NCBI RefSeq assembly: GCF_949628215.1
Contig: NC_134279.1
Location: forward strand, 15,483,541-15,547,540
Length of the DNA: 64,000 bases
Source: Phalacrocorax aristotelis
Taxonomy: Eukaryota > Chordata > Aves > Suliformes > Phalacrocoracidae
Direction: 5' to 3'
This document shows, one piece after another, positions 1 to 12,700 of this stretch (position 1 is its first letter; each line of letters opens with the position of its first letter). The position numbers were made by a program, and so were the translations under genes. The notes under the pieces are model-generated. The model made no database searches. It was given only the letters and a program-made list of their open reading frames with translations, and was not told the DNA's origin.

Positions 1-652
1 TAAAGCCTTTTAAAATAAAAGAAACAATTACAATAGAAATTAGTAGGTAAAGGAATCATACATTAACAAGATGAGAGATAATTCAATTCAACTTTATTCT
101 AAAAATATGATGGTATCACTATTTATTATGTTGGCCAAATCCCCACTTTTTTAACTGAGCAGCATGGTTCTTGTTAAGAGAGGAATGTATGCAGTCCATA
201 CCCTGTAATGTACGCACATCACCAGGCTTTAACACCTCCCCCAGCCTAGACTATTTCTGCACAAGCATATTAAAGCCCAAATTTCTCTGTGAAACATCAC
301 CCTGGCTTAAATTATCAAAAATTAGGGAAAAGTTTTAGCTTGACCAGAGATAACATTGTTCTTTAGTCTGTTTCATCCAACTGCATTCCAGTGGATGTAG
401 TTGTTTAGTGTCTCTCTCATATGGGGTGTTTCCAAGTTACAGAAATGAACTCTTCTAAAGAGCAGTGGGTGCTGGTTGATGAGAAGCCTTTCTTGTTCAA
501 GATACTGCACTACATTCTGAGGTCGCTGTATTTAATTAGCTTACCTTTTACTCAGTAGCCCATAAAGTTCGGAGTTTTCTTTATCATGAGTAAAGACATT
601 CCTTTCTAGCAAATCTTTTCCAAGTCTGTACACAAGAAAATACAGCACTTAC

Positions 653-742
653 CTCCATTCCATATCTAGGGATGCTGAAGTATTTGAGCCAGGAGAGCCA
701 GGACATGACGCTTGTGAGATTGACCAACAACCCAGAGAAAAT
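653..742 (-). CDS. ABCG2: ABCG2 exon after TM5, last one inside the window
   Basis: A 90-base exon encoding residues 552-581: [20 protein letters not shown] then [10 protein letters not shown]. Acceptor TGCCTCTAG, donor GTAAGT. No further coding exon can be recognised between 1 and 652, so the external-loop and TM6 exons must lie to the left of the window. Confidence 0.93.
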
Positions 743-3700
743 CTAGAGGCAAGGATTTCAGAGAAGCCACAAGAACAACAACAGAAAAACAAATTACAGA
801 TTACATGCTGTTACCATGTGTTCTTTTCTATGTCTTGACTTTGCTTCTTCAGACTAAAAGCAAGTGGAAAGGTATTTCCAGAGGAAGAAACTCTTCCAGC
901 CTTCTCCCAGAATGAGTAACGGGGAATGCTTTAGCCCCTGCATTAAAGCCAGATGTTTCCCATCTGTGAGTCCCATATGGGTTCACATGACCTGTCTGCT
1001 GTTACTCGGGAGTATGGAGCTGCTGGCGTTGTGCACTCAGTTTGCTTGTGTGCCTTAAGTCTGAGGCAACGTAGGGTTTGGCTGTTGGTTCAGCACTGCC
1101 TTGTTGTTTATGGTGCCTCTCTTCTAACTGTAGCTGTTTGTGTGCTGCCTGGTTCTAATGTGCCCGATTGTTGGCTCTGCAGCTGAGGAGGGCAACTACA
1201 GTAGTGGTCTCAGAGAGCAGGAGGCTGTGGGTCATGTCCTCAGACAGCCAAGTGTGTCTTTGTCAAAGCTAAAGGAGAGTGAACAAAATGTAGCTCTAGG
1301 ACACTTTCATGCTTTCCAGGCAGTATGCTGGCTGCCAGAGCTGCAGAGAAGAGGGCAGAGGAACCACTCTCCCTCCCCCTCACACCCAGCGCCCCACTTC
1401 TTGTTAAAAGGACAAATCAGAATCTTCCACCCACAGCATCAGAATATTCAAATCAGACAAATCAGGATATTCAACATGCTCGACCCCACAGTTTTTTGCA
1501 GAATTCGGCTGAACTCTGTGCCAGTAGGATTTCTAGATTTCAGCATTTCTAGGATTTCAGGATTCAGTCTAGAAAACTGAATAATTCTACTCACAATCAT
1601 AAAAACAAATGTGATAGTCATGAGCAGGTTTGCTACAGCGACCACGCTCTGTCCTGCTGCAATGGCTAGTGCCATAGAAGTGGCTGTGTAGGACACCATC
1701 ATAAGGGTAAACATCATTGTAAAGAAGGCTTCTACTGTTGGTTTCAAACCTTAAAGATCAGAACAAGAAGGGTTTCAGTACGATCCTGCCAAAAGCTCTA
1801 CCATAACCTGAGCAACTATCCTGACTTATGTGGTGTATCCTGCCTACAGAATATATTTTGTCTGACAGCGTAGGCTACATTACTGAGACCCAAGACTGCA
1901 GTGGGGCTTGTGACAGCCCATACATGTATGCCCTGTCAAGGGACAACAGGATGAATAAGTAGTATGCCTGTAACTGCAGTAACACTGGAGATAGCAGAAT
2001 GGGTAGAAGTTACAGTATTGTACTCCACAGAGGCTGTGGCTTCAAGCTGTCTATCAAAGGAGAAATTTCTGGTGTGCTTCCATGAGCAGCTGTACAGCAT
2101 TTCACTTGTTTCCAGCAGAGAACTCTCCTAATGGACCTATTGGCCTTTGCTTGACTATGGATTTGGTAGCAAGGTCTATCTCACTCAAGTTTCATGGTCT
2201 AACAGCCTCTTGCTGATGTGGCCTTATTTTCCATTCCTTAGGGAAAAAACTCAGACCAAAGCAAACTGTGAATATTTTTAAATTTTGCTTGCACTTTCAA
2301 GCTTTTGGGACATCCCAAATGGATGTTGTGATCTGAAACCTTACCCTAGGAAAATGGTCTGCCTGGGACATGTTTGAGGATGATGTTTGAAGGTGTTCTA
2401 GAGCTGTAAAAGTTGGTGCCAGGAATTTTTAAAGTCTGCTCGCTAACCAGAAGGCATTTCACCAAAAAGAACAAGCTGATATTAATTCACACAATATTAA
2501 GTTCTTAAAAGAAAACTTTTTATTTGATAGGTGTTCTTGCAAGGATGGAAAAGGTATCTTGTAAAAGTCACCAGAAGCTAAGATGGCCATAAATGAAAAG
2601 GAATAAATCAAATCTAGGTAGTAATGGTTATAGTACACTTCCTTCTAGGGATGGTGGAGATGAGTCATGTCACAGATTCTGACATGAATGCCTAAATCTT
2701 TGAAAAGTGTGTCTTTTCTGTAAAGAGCATGGTATGCTACAAGCAAGTGCAGGAACCACTGCCACGCCAATGTAGTGCTTTAGCCTATATAAAGGTACAC
2801 ATATACACGCACATATAGAAAATGCAAGTGCCTTGTTGATTTATTAAGGGGGGTGTAATGGGACTGTAGGAGACTGTACTTGCCTAACATGAAGTAAATT
2901 ATACAGGTGAAGATGATGCTTGGTATAGTCCTCACAGGTATTAAGTCAGCCATTAGCTTTGCGATGAAATATACAGATGTTCTGTAGTACCCACTGATAT
3001 ATTCATGTCTGGAACACAGAGGTATATACAGCATATTACAAATTTAATAACTAAAAGCCTGTAAGATTATTTTTCCTGGAGACAAATGAATTCTAGCTCA
3101 AACTGGAAAAAAAAGAGTTCTCTCATGGCTAGGCTGTAATGCATATGTTCAGTAAGCCACACAAGATAGTAATGATGGCATTTTCATATGCAAATGAATA
3201 TGGATACTTGTGCACATAATTTTTAGTAAATATATGTCACGTCATCAAAACAGAGAAAGATGGTAAAGCTTAAATAATTTTCCTTTTCTGTACAGTGTAA
3301 TCTGCATAGTTTTAAAGAATCCAGTTGAGTAGTATTTACTGTCCTCGCTAGCAAGTCACAAACTTATTAATCAACACCTAAATTGAGTATTCAGGTTTTT
3401 TTTCCTACATATGTTAATAATTTTAAACTCTGAGCTGTTTGCAGTCATAGGAGATTTTGAGATTTGCAGACAACTCACAGGCTAAAAGACTGCATTTGCA
3501 ATGAGCACTAACAGTGAAATAATTTGAAAACTCTGCACTAGGTGTACTTAAATAACAATTAGCTACAGCACAGCAAGCAAGCAAACTCTCTAATAGTAAA
3601 CCCTGATAACTTTCTTCTATGTTTTACTTACATAAATATCTTTTTTTCCACAACAAAGAGTTCAATAGCTGAGATGCTGCTAAAACACTGGTTGGTGGTC

Positions 3701-6700
3701 AGAAAGAACATTGCACCCACTCTACAAAAAGCAAAACAGCAAGCTGTTATTAAAAAAGTGATGTATATGTACTGTTTCCACTACAGTGTACATAAATCCA
3801 ACCATAGTGCCCGGAGCTCAGCGGTATATGACCTCCCATCCCAAATTCTGTGCGAAAAGGCTTGGCTGCAAGTCTGAGTCCGTAGCAAACCTGAAGTAGA
3901 TGTGGTACAGGCAGTATTTGTTATCTCTACGCAAGAATAGTATGTTCTCTGATGCAGTCAAAGGATAGAAAATGCACTAATTTTCCTTTTTTAAAAACGT
4001 AATTTCCTGACACATTAAAAATTCTCAGTCTGTGAGGTATTTGGCTGATGCAAACAGTGAGGAACTGAATAAGCAATGTGAGAAGTTGTTTTCACCTTTT
4101 CCACTAAGATTTCAGGCTTTGCTTTCACACTTTCATATCTAATTTAAAACTGGGCTATTTTTACATAAATACTATGAAGTGTTTCAAGACTAAACTAAGA
4201 GCTTTCTTAGTTGCAAACTCACGTGTTAGGTCATGGACATACAGCTCTCAAAATGATACATAGACCAGAATAATTTTGAAATCTAGCCTTAGATGCACCT
4301 TCTGACTTACCGCTGGTAAACTCAAGTGTGTATATAGAAGCAGTTGCAAGGTCAAAGTGTTAGTTACCCAGGTTTATGGAGCCAAGTCTGTATATTTTAA
4401 TCTTAAATTTTTTTATCTTGGGAAAACCTTTGCAGAAAATAAATTAAAATGCTGCCATGCTGAATTAAGCCTTTAAACTATGATTTCTGCTGTTCAGTGT
4501 TTTCAGCAACCTGACTGGCACGGAAAGACGTCATCCTACAGAAGTAGCGTTACTCACTCCATTTGGACTTCTTGTCCAGGTTACAGCCATGGACAGGCAG
4601 AACTGCACCCCCCCACAGTTCTGCAGGGACCTTCCTAGAGGCACAAGAACTCCCTCACTTTGAAGTCATTGATGTAGGCTTGGCCTTACCTGCTGATGTG
4701 AAGGGAAGCATTTTCTTTAAAGAGGTAGAGCTTGTGGGTTCCTTCTCAGCCTCCAAGCTGTTGGTTATCCTATCGCAACGATGAGGGAGCTTTATCAAAT
4801 TTTTAGATATCCATTACGTAAACTGACTAACCTGTTCTGTAGTCCAGCAGAGTCCTCTTTAAGTCCAAAGAAAAGAGCACCTACAACCAGTCCCAGGAAA
4901 GCTGTAACACACAACTAAATGTAAAAAAGAAGAGGAAAAGTATTATTCTCGTTGCTTTCAAAGTGTCAGTGGTTTGGGGTTTTTATGAAATATGTAGCGG
5001 GTGAATATAAATTACAGGAAATGTTTTCAGAAAGGAGAAAAGCTATCCAAGCTGGGAGGGGAGTTAATGGGACAGTTAGCAACCTGCAGCACAGTAGTAC
5101 TTTGAGTCTTGTGCCAAGGTATCCTTTGAGAGCTGAGACACAGCAGCTCCCCAGTGGAGCCTTTGGTGGCAGCCAGCTGTTTCTGCCTCATGTGGGCAAG
5201 GCACTGGGATGGCTAGAAAAGAGGAACAGCACAGGAGCTTCAGCTGCTGCTCACTCTTCTGTGGCGGCACTGGCAGGAAGCACATTGCTGCAGCAGTATC
5301 CAGCTTCTCCCTTTTCCCCAGATCTGTGACCTGAGGGAACTGTCTGGGAGTGCTGGGAGGGTGCTAGCACCAGTGATGGGAGGAGGATGATAGCAGGGGC
5401 TTGGTGGGGCAGATTAGGAAGAAGGAATAACACCTTTCCCCAAGGTGTTATTGGCACCTCAGCTAAGCTCCTTTCCCCCACCACTCTTTCAGCCATTCTT
5501 GGATGTTGTGATTAATCGGTAATCGGTGATTTACTGCAGCATCGTTCCTCTCTCCCTACTGATACTCTCCACCATTCATCCTCATTGGGACAGTTGGTGA
5601 CTCGCCATCTGCTGTCAGTGACAAGAGTAACTTCAGCTCTAGGGCTGACTGCAGCTCTTCAGAGCAGTGCTTCTGCACGGGTTTCTCTGGAGCCACCTGA
5701 ATGCAACTTTGAGCTTGGCAACCAATAACCAAAAGCAGTCTTCCCTGACTGCTGGTTTGGGGATGACAGTTTATTTGCATGTTCTACAATGTGTAATTTT
5801 TGGCCTCTATCACGTACCTTATTGATGGGACTGTTTTTAACATGAGCAAGATACTACGATAAGGCTATAGGTGTACTGATATTTGCACTCTGTAACACAA
5901 TACCAAAGATACCAGCTGCCTCAAGGATATAATTTAAAAGACTGAAGTGTGTACACCACACTGTTTTAATGCTAAACGCAAATGACAAAAATCTCAACAG
6001 AACTGATTATATCAGGCAGTTCTGTAATTTTTAAGTCTGAGCAATGCATGAGTCTTAACACTATAAACTACTTGATCCATGGTACCCTATCACTAAGATC
6101 CTGCCGAAAGGAGCAAATGTCAGGGATAATTCAGCTCCTAAGCCAGTTGCAGTGGAAAGCAGGGATCATTTCAAGACCAATTTGGAGCAGATTAATGAAG
6201 AAAGGCTTAATGTGCCTTTCAAAGAATGCTTGTAAAATCCATCCCTAATGAGGGTGGGGAGACAGAAAAGATTGTGAGAAACAGTGAGGACCATTAACCT
6301 TGGGGTATTAAGAGATCCTTGAGAGTCTAATTCTTGTCACAAGGTCAAGCTTTTACAAAGCAATTGTTAAGGATCTCCATAGTATCAACATACAGACACA
6401 CACACACATGCTCAAAGCCTTTTAACCTCAGGGATTATGGACTCATTTCCCCTCCGCGCTGGCTGTTTGTTCACTCATTATATAAACCATGATGAAGATA
6501 ATTTATACCCCTGATTGGGACCAATTTTTCTATTGGCTCTTCTAGAATTGCTGAGAATTGCAGTGGGAGATTTGCTGGTCCTGGGACTGAAGAGTTTGGC
6601 TTGTGAATTAGGGGATTCCTGAGGATTAGTCATTCTGCAGAGGTCAGCCAGGCATTCTTTATTTTTGAATGCAATGTGCAGCTTTGAAGAAATCAACACT

Positions 6701-9700
6701 TTTGGTGTTGATTCTTCTGAAAAAGCAGCACTATCAGGGCCAGTCATGTAGAACATGTTCATCTTCCATGGCTGGTGTTAGACCCTATTACGGTCTTCAT
6801 CACATCTCCTCCAAAAGACATCATTGCCATCGTGAACAGTCAAATGACCAAATGACAGACACATTATGAGACAGTGAAAATATTTTTACACTTGAGCAAA
6901 CTGCCAGCACTTCATTATGTGCTGAAGTTTAATTAAGTATACAAGTATAGTCTGTTAACTTTCTCTGGTGGGGGAGATTTGAGGCCAAACCCCACAGTGC
7001 CAAGCCTCGACAAGTAGAGTCAACTCTGAAGAATGTTCTTGAGTAACTGTGTGAAACCACTTGGGAGATAACCTGCTCCTGGATGGGAGCAGCAGAATAC
7101 CCTGCTGGAAAACACCTTGCCTCCCAAAGTCTTTCAGTAGTCCAGAATTAATTAGTGAACAGTCCCTCATGCTGCTCATTCTGGGGGCATTCAGAACACT
7201 GTCTAGTGAATCAGATTTCCAGACTTTGAACAATCTTTTTTCAGATACTTCCTGCAGTCAAAATATCAAAAGGCAAAACCATCCCAATGACTTTTCTAAT
7301 ACAGGAGTGGAATAATTTCAACACATACCAGAAAAGAATAGATACAAACAGCATTACCTGAGCTATGGAAGCTTGAGGGTTTCCTACCAGATTTTTAAAT
7401 GTGCGCTTGGACACCCATTTCAGCTGATGAAGGAAGGAATTGGCATATGTGATTTGTCGTAAAACTGCTTTTGTTTTCTTTTTATTTCCCAAAGAAATAT
7501 TCTCTAATATTGCTTTTGTTTCTTGGTAGTAGGCAGAGTGGGAGTATTTTTCTGCTAACTTCTCAGCCAAGGTTTTATCATATTCTGTGCATTCTTCAGT
7601 CCTCTCTGCTGAAAAGATTAAAAAGAAATATGACCGTTTCTGTAAGGGATGGGAAGATTGTTTAGGAGTTAAGCCAGGGGATTTATATTGCGGTGGAAGA
7701 GTTACTAATGAACCAGAAGAATTAATATGCACATTCCGTTCCAGTGGTTCATTTCACTCAGTCTCATAGCATGCAATTCAAAAGAGTCAGTATAACTAAG
7801 ACCAAACCTGTCTTTGTCTGTGCAATCTGACCAAAGGCAGCAGCTTCAGAGCAGACTGACTAGGTAAACCCATGACTGCTGATGAAGTTTCAAACTGGCA
7901 GCAATCTGACTTTTTCATCAAAAAGTGATTTCCACCCCCTGCCGCCCAGGTTTCTGTAAGTGATCTGTTTCACAGATCTGATGAGATAATCCTAGACCTC
8001 GCAGACCTTTAGATCCAGGTAATCCTGCATGTGGCTACTTCAGTCAAACGTTTGAGTCTTTCATAAAGAAATTTCAGCTGGAGCTCTTTTTTTTTTTCAA
8101 CTGTAGTCCAGTGTGTGGTTTTCCAATGACAAATACAACATGCGTTGCCAGCTATAATATTAGTCAGACCCTGAACACAGTCACATTTTTGTAAAATGCT
8201 GGTTACTTCTTTTGTATAGGTACAGTGAAACTGTGTATTTGGGCACATGCATTTTCATTATTTCATTTCCCTTTTCATTCATGTGAAAAGAGAGTGTGCT
8301 ATAAAGAAGTAGCAACAGACAGGATGAAAAAGCATACTACTGAACATAGGTGAGATTTCATTTGTTAGTTTGGGGATAATTTATGCCTTGCCACAACTCC
8401 AGGGAAGCATCAGGAGAACACTGGTCCCCTATTTTTACGCCTTCTTCCCACCATACTCAGAGGAAGGAAAACAGTAATTTCCTAACAGCTAAACCATTCC
8501 ATTAGGTAAAAAATACAAGTCATAAATGCATCAAATTATGTTGCTAACTGGAACAATTGTCCTGGTTTATCGGCTCTGCTTCTGCAGGACTTCAGTTGGT
8601 TTGCCTGAAAGATGAAATAAGCTCTTTCTGTCTGTTGAGAGGTAAAAAACCAGCTTCTTGTATTCCCAGACATTATAACTTCAACACAGGAAAATGCTCT
8701 TTCACCTTTAATACCTTGTAATTTGAGTGTGACACAGAAGTATACAGGTCAGTTTATGAAGAAAAGGATAGCAATAATAAATTACTAAATACCTATTTAT
8801 GAGTGGCAAACTATTCTTGCATAGACAGGAATATTTTACGTAGTAGGGCTGTATGTGAATTTGGTACTTATTTCAGGTTATGCTAATTATTTTCCACGTA
8901 TAAACAAAAATTATTTAGGAACGGTGTGGGTTTTTTTTTCCTTTAAAGCAACATGGATCAGCAGTATGTAATACTCTCATGCATACAGGTAACCGTATGC
9001 ATGTACAGCACAGTTATTGGTTGTTTGACACCTGTAAGTGATTTTTCCTGTGTTGTGTTGGACACCTTCTGACAAAATACATGTTATTTCACTCAGCTCT
9101 GGGTTTCATACCTGTGTTAGTTTCATTGGTCTTGCTCATTGCCACTGCAGTGGAGTCTCCATTAATGATGTCCAGGAAGAAGTCTGCAGGGTTGTTGTAC
9201 GGCTCACACTCGTAGCCTGTGGTGACAACATTACAAGCCCTAAATGGTGGTTGTGTGACTGGCAGAAGGCTGTGCATACCCATCGTGAACAACAGCCAGA
9301 CCACTGTGCCTGTTGAGCAGCCTGCACTGTACGCATTGCAGGCGTCAAAAGGCCTGTGCCTACCCAAGAGATGAATGGCACTGCCAGACAGCTCTATCAG
9401 TGAAACCAAGATGACAGCTGGCAATATGCCCTTCTTAACCCTAGTCTGGGCTTTGTCTAATTAAGATGCACCCAGGAACAGCTGATTAGAGGTCAGCCCT
9501 ATCATGCAAACCCACATATGGGTTGAGGGGTGAATCACCAAGAGAAATGCTTAGCTTGTTAAAATTCTGGGCTTGCTAATACACACTATGTCCAATTCTG
9601 ATCAAGCACTACTGGAATTTTATTCAAGTTAGTACAAACTAAAGATGTTGCTACAGTTGGCCCTGCTGTGAATTGTGCTCACCAATAGACTGGAAGTACT

Positions 9701-12700
9701 CGATGGTGTGCTGAGCGGGCCCGTGGTACAGCACTCTTCCCGCGGCTAGCAGCGTCAGGCTGTCAAACAGTCGGAATATGGAGTACCGAGGCTGGTGGAT
9801 GGAGAAGATTATTGTTTTTCCTTGTTTTGCCATCCTGAATGTGAACAACAACAGAGATGGTAGCTTTGCAAGTCAATTCAGAGTTTAGATAAGAGAATTG
9901 GCAAGTTCAGTTAAGCCTTGGTTAAGTATGATTAACTTGGCATGCCTTAGAGGGAAAAGAAAAATAAAATATTTATGTCATATTTATAGTGTCTCTGTGA
10001 GAAAAGAAAGTTCCTTCTCTCTAGGAATGTTGTTGGAGGGGAAGGTCCTGGGAAGATTTTCATGCAAACAGAAAGCTCTGGGGAGAGGTGTTTGAGTCCT
10101 CTTTGCTTGTAGTAAATGCAAAATAATGTAAAATTTGTAAATACAGAGTGTGCTGTGCTTGTTTTCTCAAAGATAGGCCTGAGATTTTGTGATGGGGGAA
10201 CAGCTAGCTGTGTTGTAACTACCATCCGTATTAAAATGGATCACCTTACCAGACTGTACAACAGGCATTTAATCACTTTTCTGGCCCAGGCAAACATGAA
10301 AATAAATGAAACTATCCATGACAGCTATAATGGACAAATTGCAGTCCTGACATGCACACACTTTGTGCAGGGCACTCTGTGTACTGCTGTGAGCAGCTGC
10401 TTTGGAGTGAGAGAATTCAAACAGCCTTTTTTCTACCCCCATTGCAGCCTTGGTTTACTGGTGAACAACTATATGTCTGTTTTCCCTGTTTGCTCATTCT
10501 AACTGTAATTTAAGTCAAATACAACTGAAATGCAGCAGAGTTGAGTGGTGAAAAGAGGAAGCTGTTTCCAAGGCCATCACCTTTTCAGTAGCAGTAGGAC
10601 AGCATTAGCAGTGCTGGCATCGAGTCCTGTAGTTGGCTCATCCAAAAACAAGATAGCAGGATTAGTGATGAGCTCCATCCCAATATTGGTCCTCTTACGC
10701 TCTCCTCCAGACACTCCACGAGTGAACTGGGTGCCAACCTGCCACAAAACAAGAAACTTGCTTCATTTGGCCTGATAACAAATACTTGAGTGAACAGCAT
10801 CCTACTGACATGGCAGCATTTGGGAAGAGGTGTAAGAAGTTTTGACCCTACTCTCAGGTACAGATGTAGATTTCACCTCACACAAAGGCCATTTCTTAAC
10901 ATTATAATTACTTGAGGTGTTCTCTTTTTCTCCAACCACAAACTACCTTTGCCCTTCCCCACAACATAATACCATATGGCAGTAGCAGCACAGAGTCTGT
11001 ACAGATCGCCATACAGAAATGTTTTTAATTACTGTATTACTGAAATAGCCTGTTTAATTTTACTTTTTTTAATCTGCCATGATAAGCCATTTGGTTAATT
11101 AAATAAATCATTTAATATTTGTTCATGATGTAAGCACCATATTTACATGACTTACCTTGGAATCTGCCACTTTGCTCAAACCCAGTTCACTGATGATCTG
11201 ATTAACTCGTTCCTTTTTTTCCTGTTCCTTCACTGACTTTGGCAAACGAAGTGCGGCTGAGAACTTCAGATTTTCCCTTACAGTCAGGGTTCCCATCACC
11301 ACATCATCCTTCATTTAAAAAAAAAAGTAGATGGTGGTTGCTTAGCAATTTCTATTTTTTCCTCTGAGAACTGCATCTACCTGTGTTTTACGTGTCTTTG
11401 CATTCAAAGGGACAGAAGAAACTGCAAGAACATGTGGTAAGGTGCATCTTCCACGCCTATGTTGTAGCAGAGTGTTGATTTCATGCACATAATTATATTT
11501 GCCTTTATCCATAAAGCAATGCAACATAGGAACATCCTCCATCATGCATTATATCAAAATGCATAAATAGCAATGTATTCAAAACTCCCCTCATGTATTC
11601 TTACCTTAATCAGTTTTTTTGGAGGTGTTGAGTGAGATACTGAAGGGCTAAAGGGACCTAAGGAGCACCTACTGCTCAGGTCACTATCACTGTGCATTTG
11701 TTAATGCAGCCTTAGCCCACTGCAGGTAGGAGCAGGGAGAAGAGAAGGAAGGAAAAGAGAGGTTGGGTCTTTGTGGGGTAAGGTGAAGATTTTCTGAGCT
11801 TGTTTCAGCGAAGAAGGAAGTAGGGTAGGTTTTTTAGATATTAGCTGCTTGTCTCTTGCAAAAGGAATCTGTCAGATGTAGGACGTTCAGAGAGTTATGT
11901 GTGTTTTGAGAGATTTCCTTTCTGTAATATGCTGACTGTACTTTTTTAAGGGGTCTTCACAGATGCATCTCTTCAGGTCTTGATAAACTGCAAGCATGCT
12001 GCTGACCACAGGTAGTGGGGAGGAGAAAGAGGGATGCAGTTTTCCTTCTTTTGTCTTTCACATGTCTTTCTCCTGAGCCCACCCTGGCAGGACAAAGGTT
12101 TTCTCAGAACGGGACTCAGTGATACTGTCCCTGGGCAAGTGGAGGTACAAGCTGTATATTATCAGAAAACATCATACTTGAAAAATACCCCATGCATATC
12201 GGAAGCCTACGGCTGTTCCCCCAAAGGGAGAACGAGGAGGGATCCAAAGTGTCTGTGCCCTTTGACTGTAAGAGCATTAAGGAAAGAGACTCAAAACCCA
12301 AGCAGAGCCTCTTTCCCAGTAAGGGTGGATGTGTGGAGAGTTGCTACTGCACTAGCCTCAATTCTTGTATCAAGACAAGATACTTGGAACACTGCAGCAA
12401 CTTCTTACAATTGCAGTCAGAAGGGGACAATAAAAGCCATAGAGTGATAAAAATTACTTACCTGCACTACGTATCCAGAGGTACATTTGAAGTTGGCAGG
12501 CTGAGGAGCTCCATTGATCAAAACATTACCGCAAAGCCCGTGGGGGTCCTTCCTTGCAGCCAAAATGTCAAGTAGACTAGGAGAGAAGTTGGTTACTTTG
12601 TCAGATTAGCATGCACGAAGTAAACTGTCTGCACCACAAACCCAGTTCATGGAACAAACAGCTACATAAAAGCACCCATGTTAAACATTTGCTATTTAGA

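Noticed and set aside
1-652. Search for the last two ABCG2 exons
   Set aside because: Nothing resembling the external loop (NEFLGQNFC) or the TM6 end could be found on the minus strand, so the gene continues outside the window.
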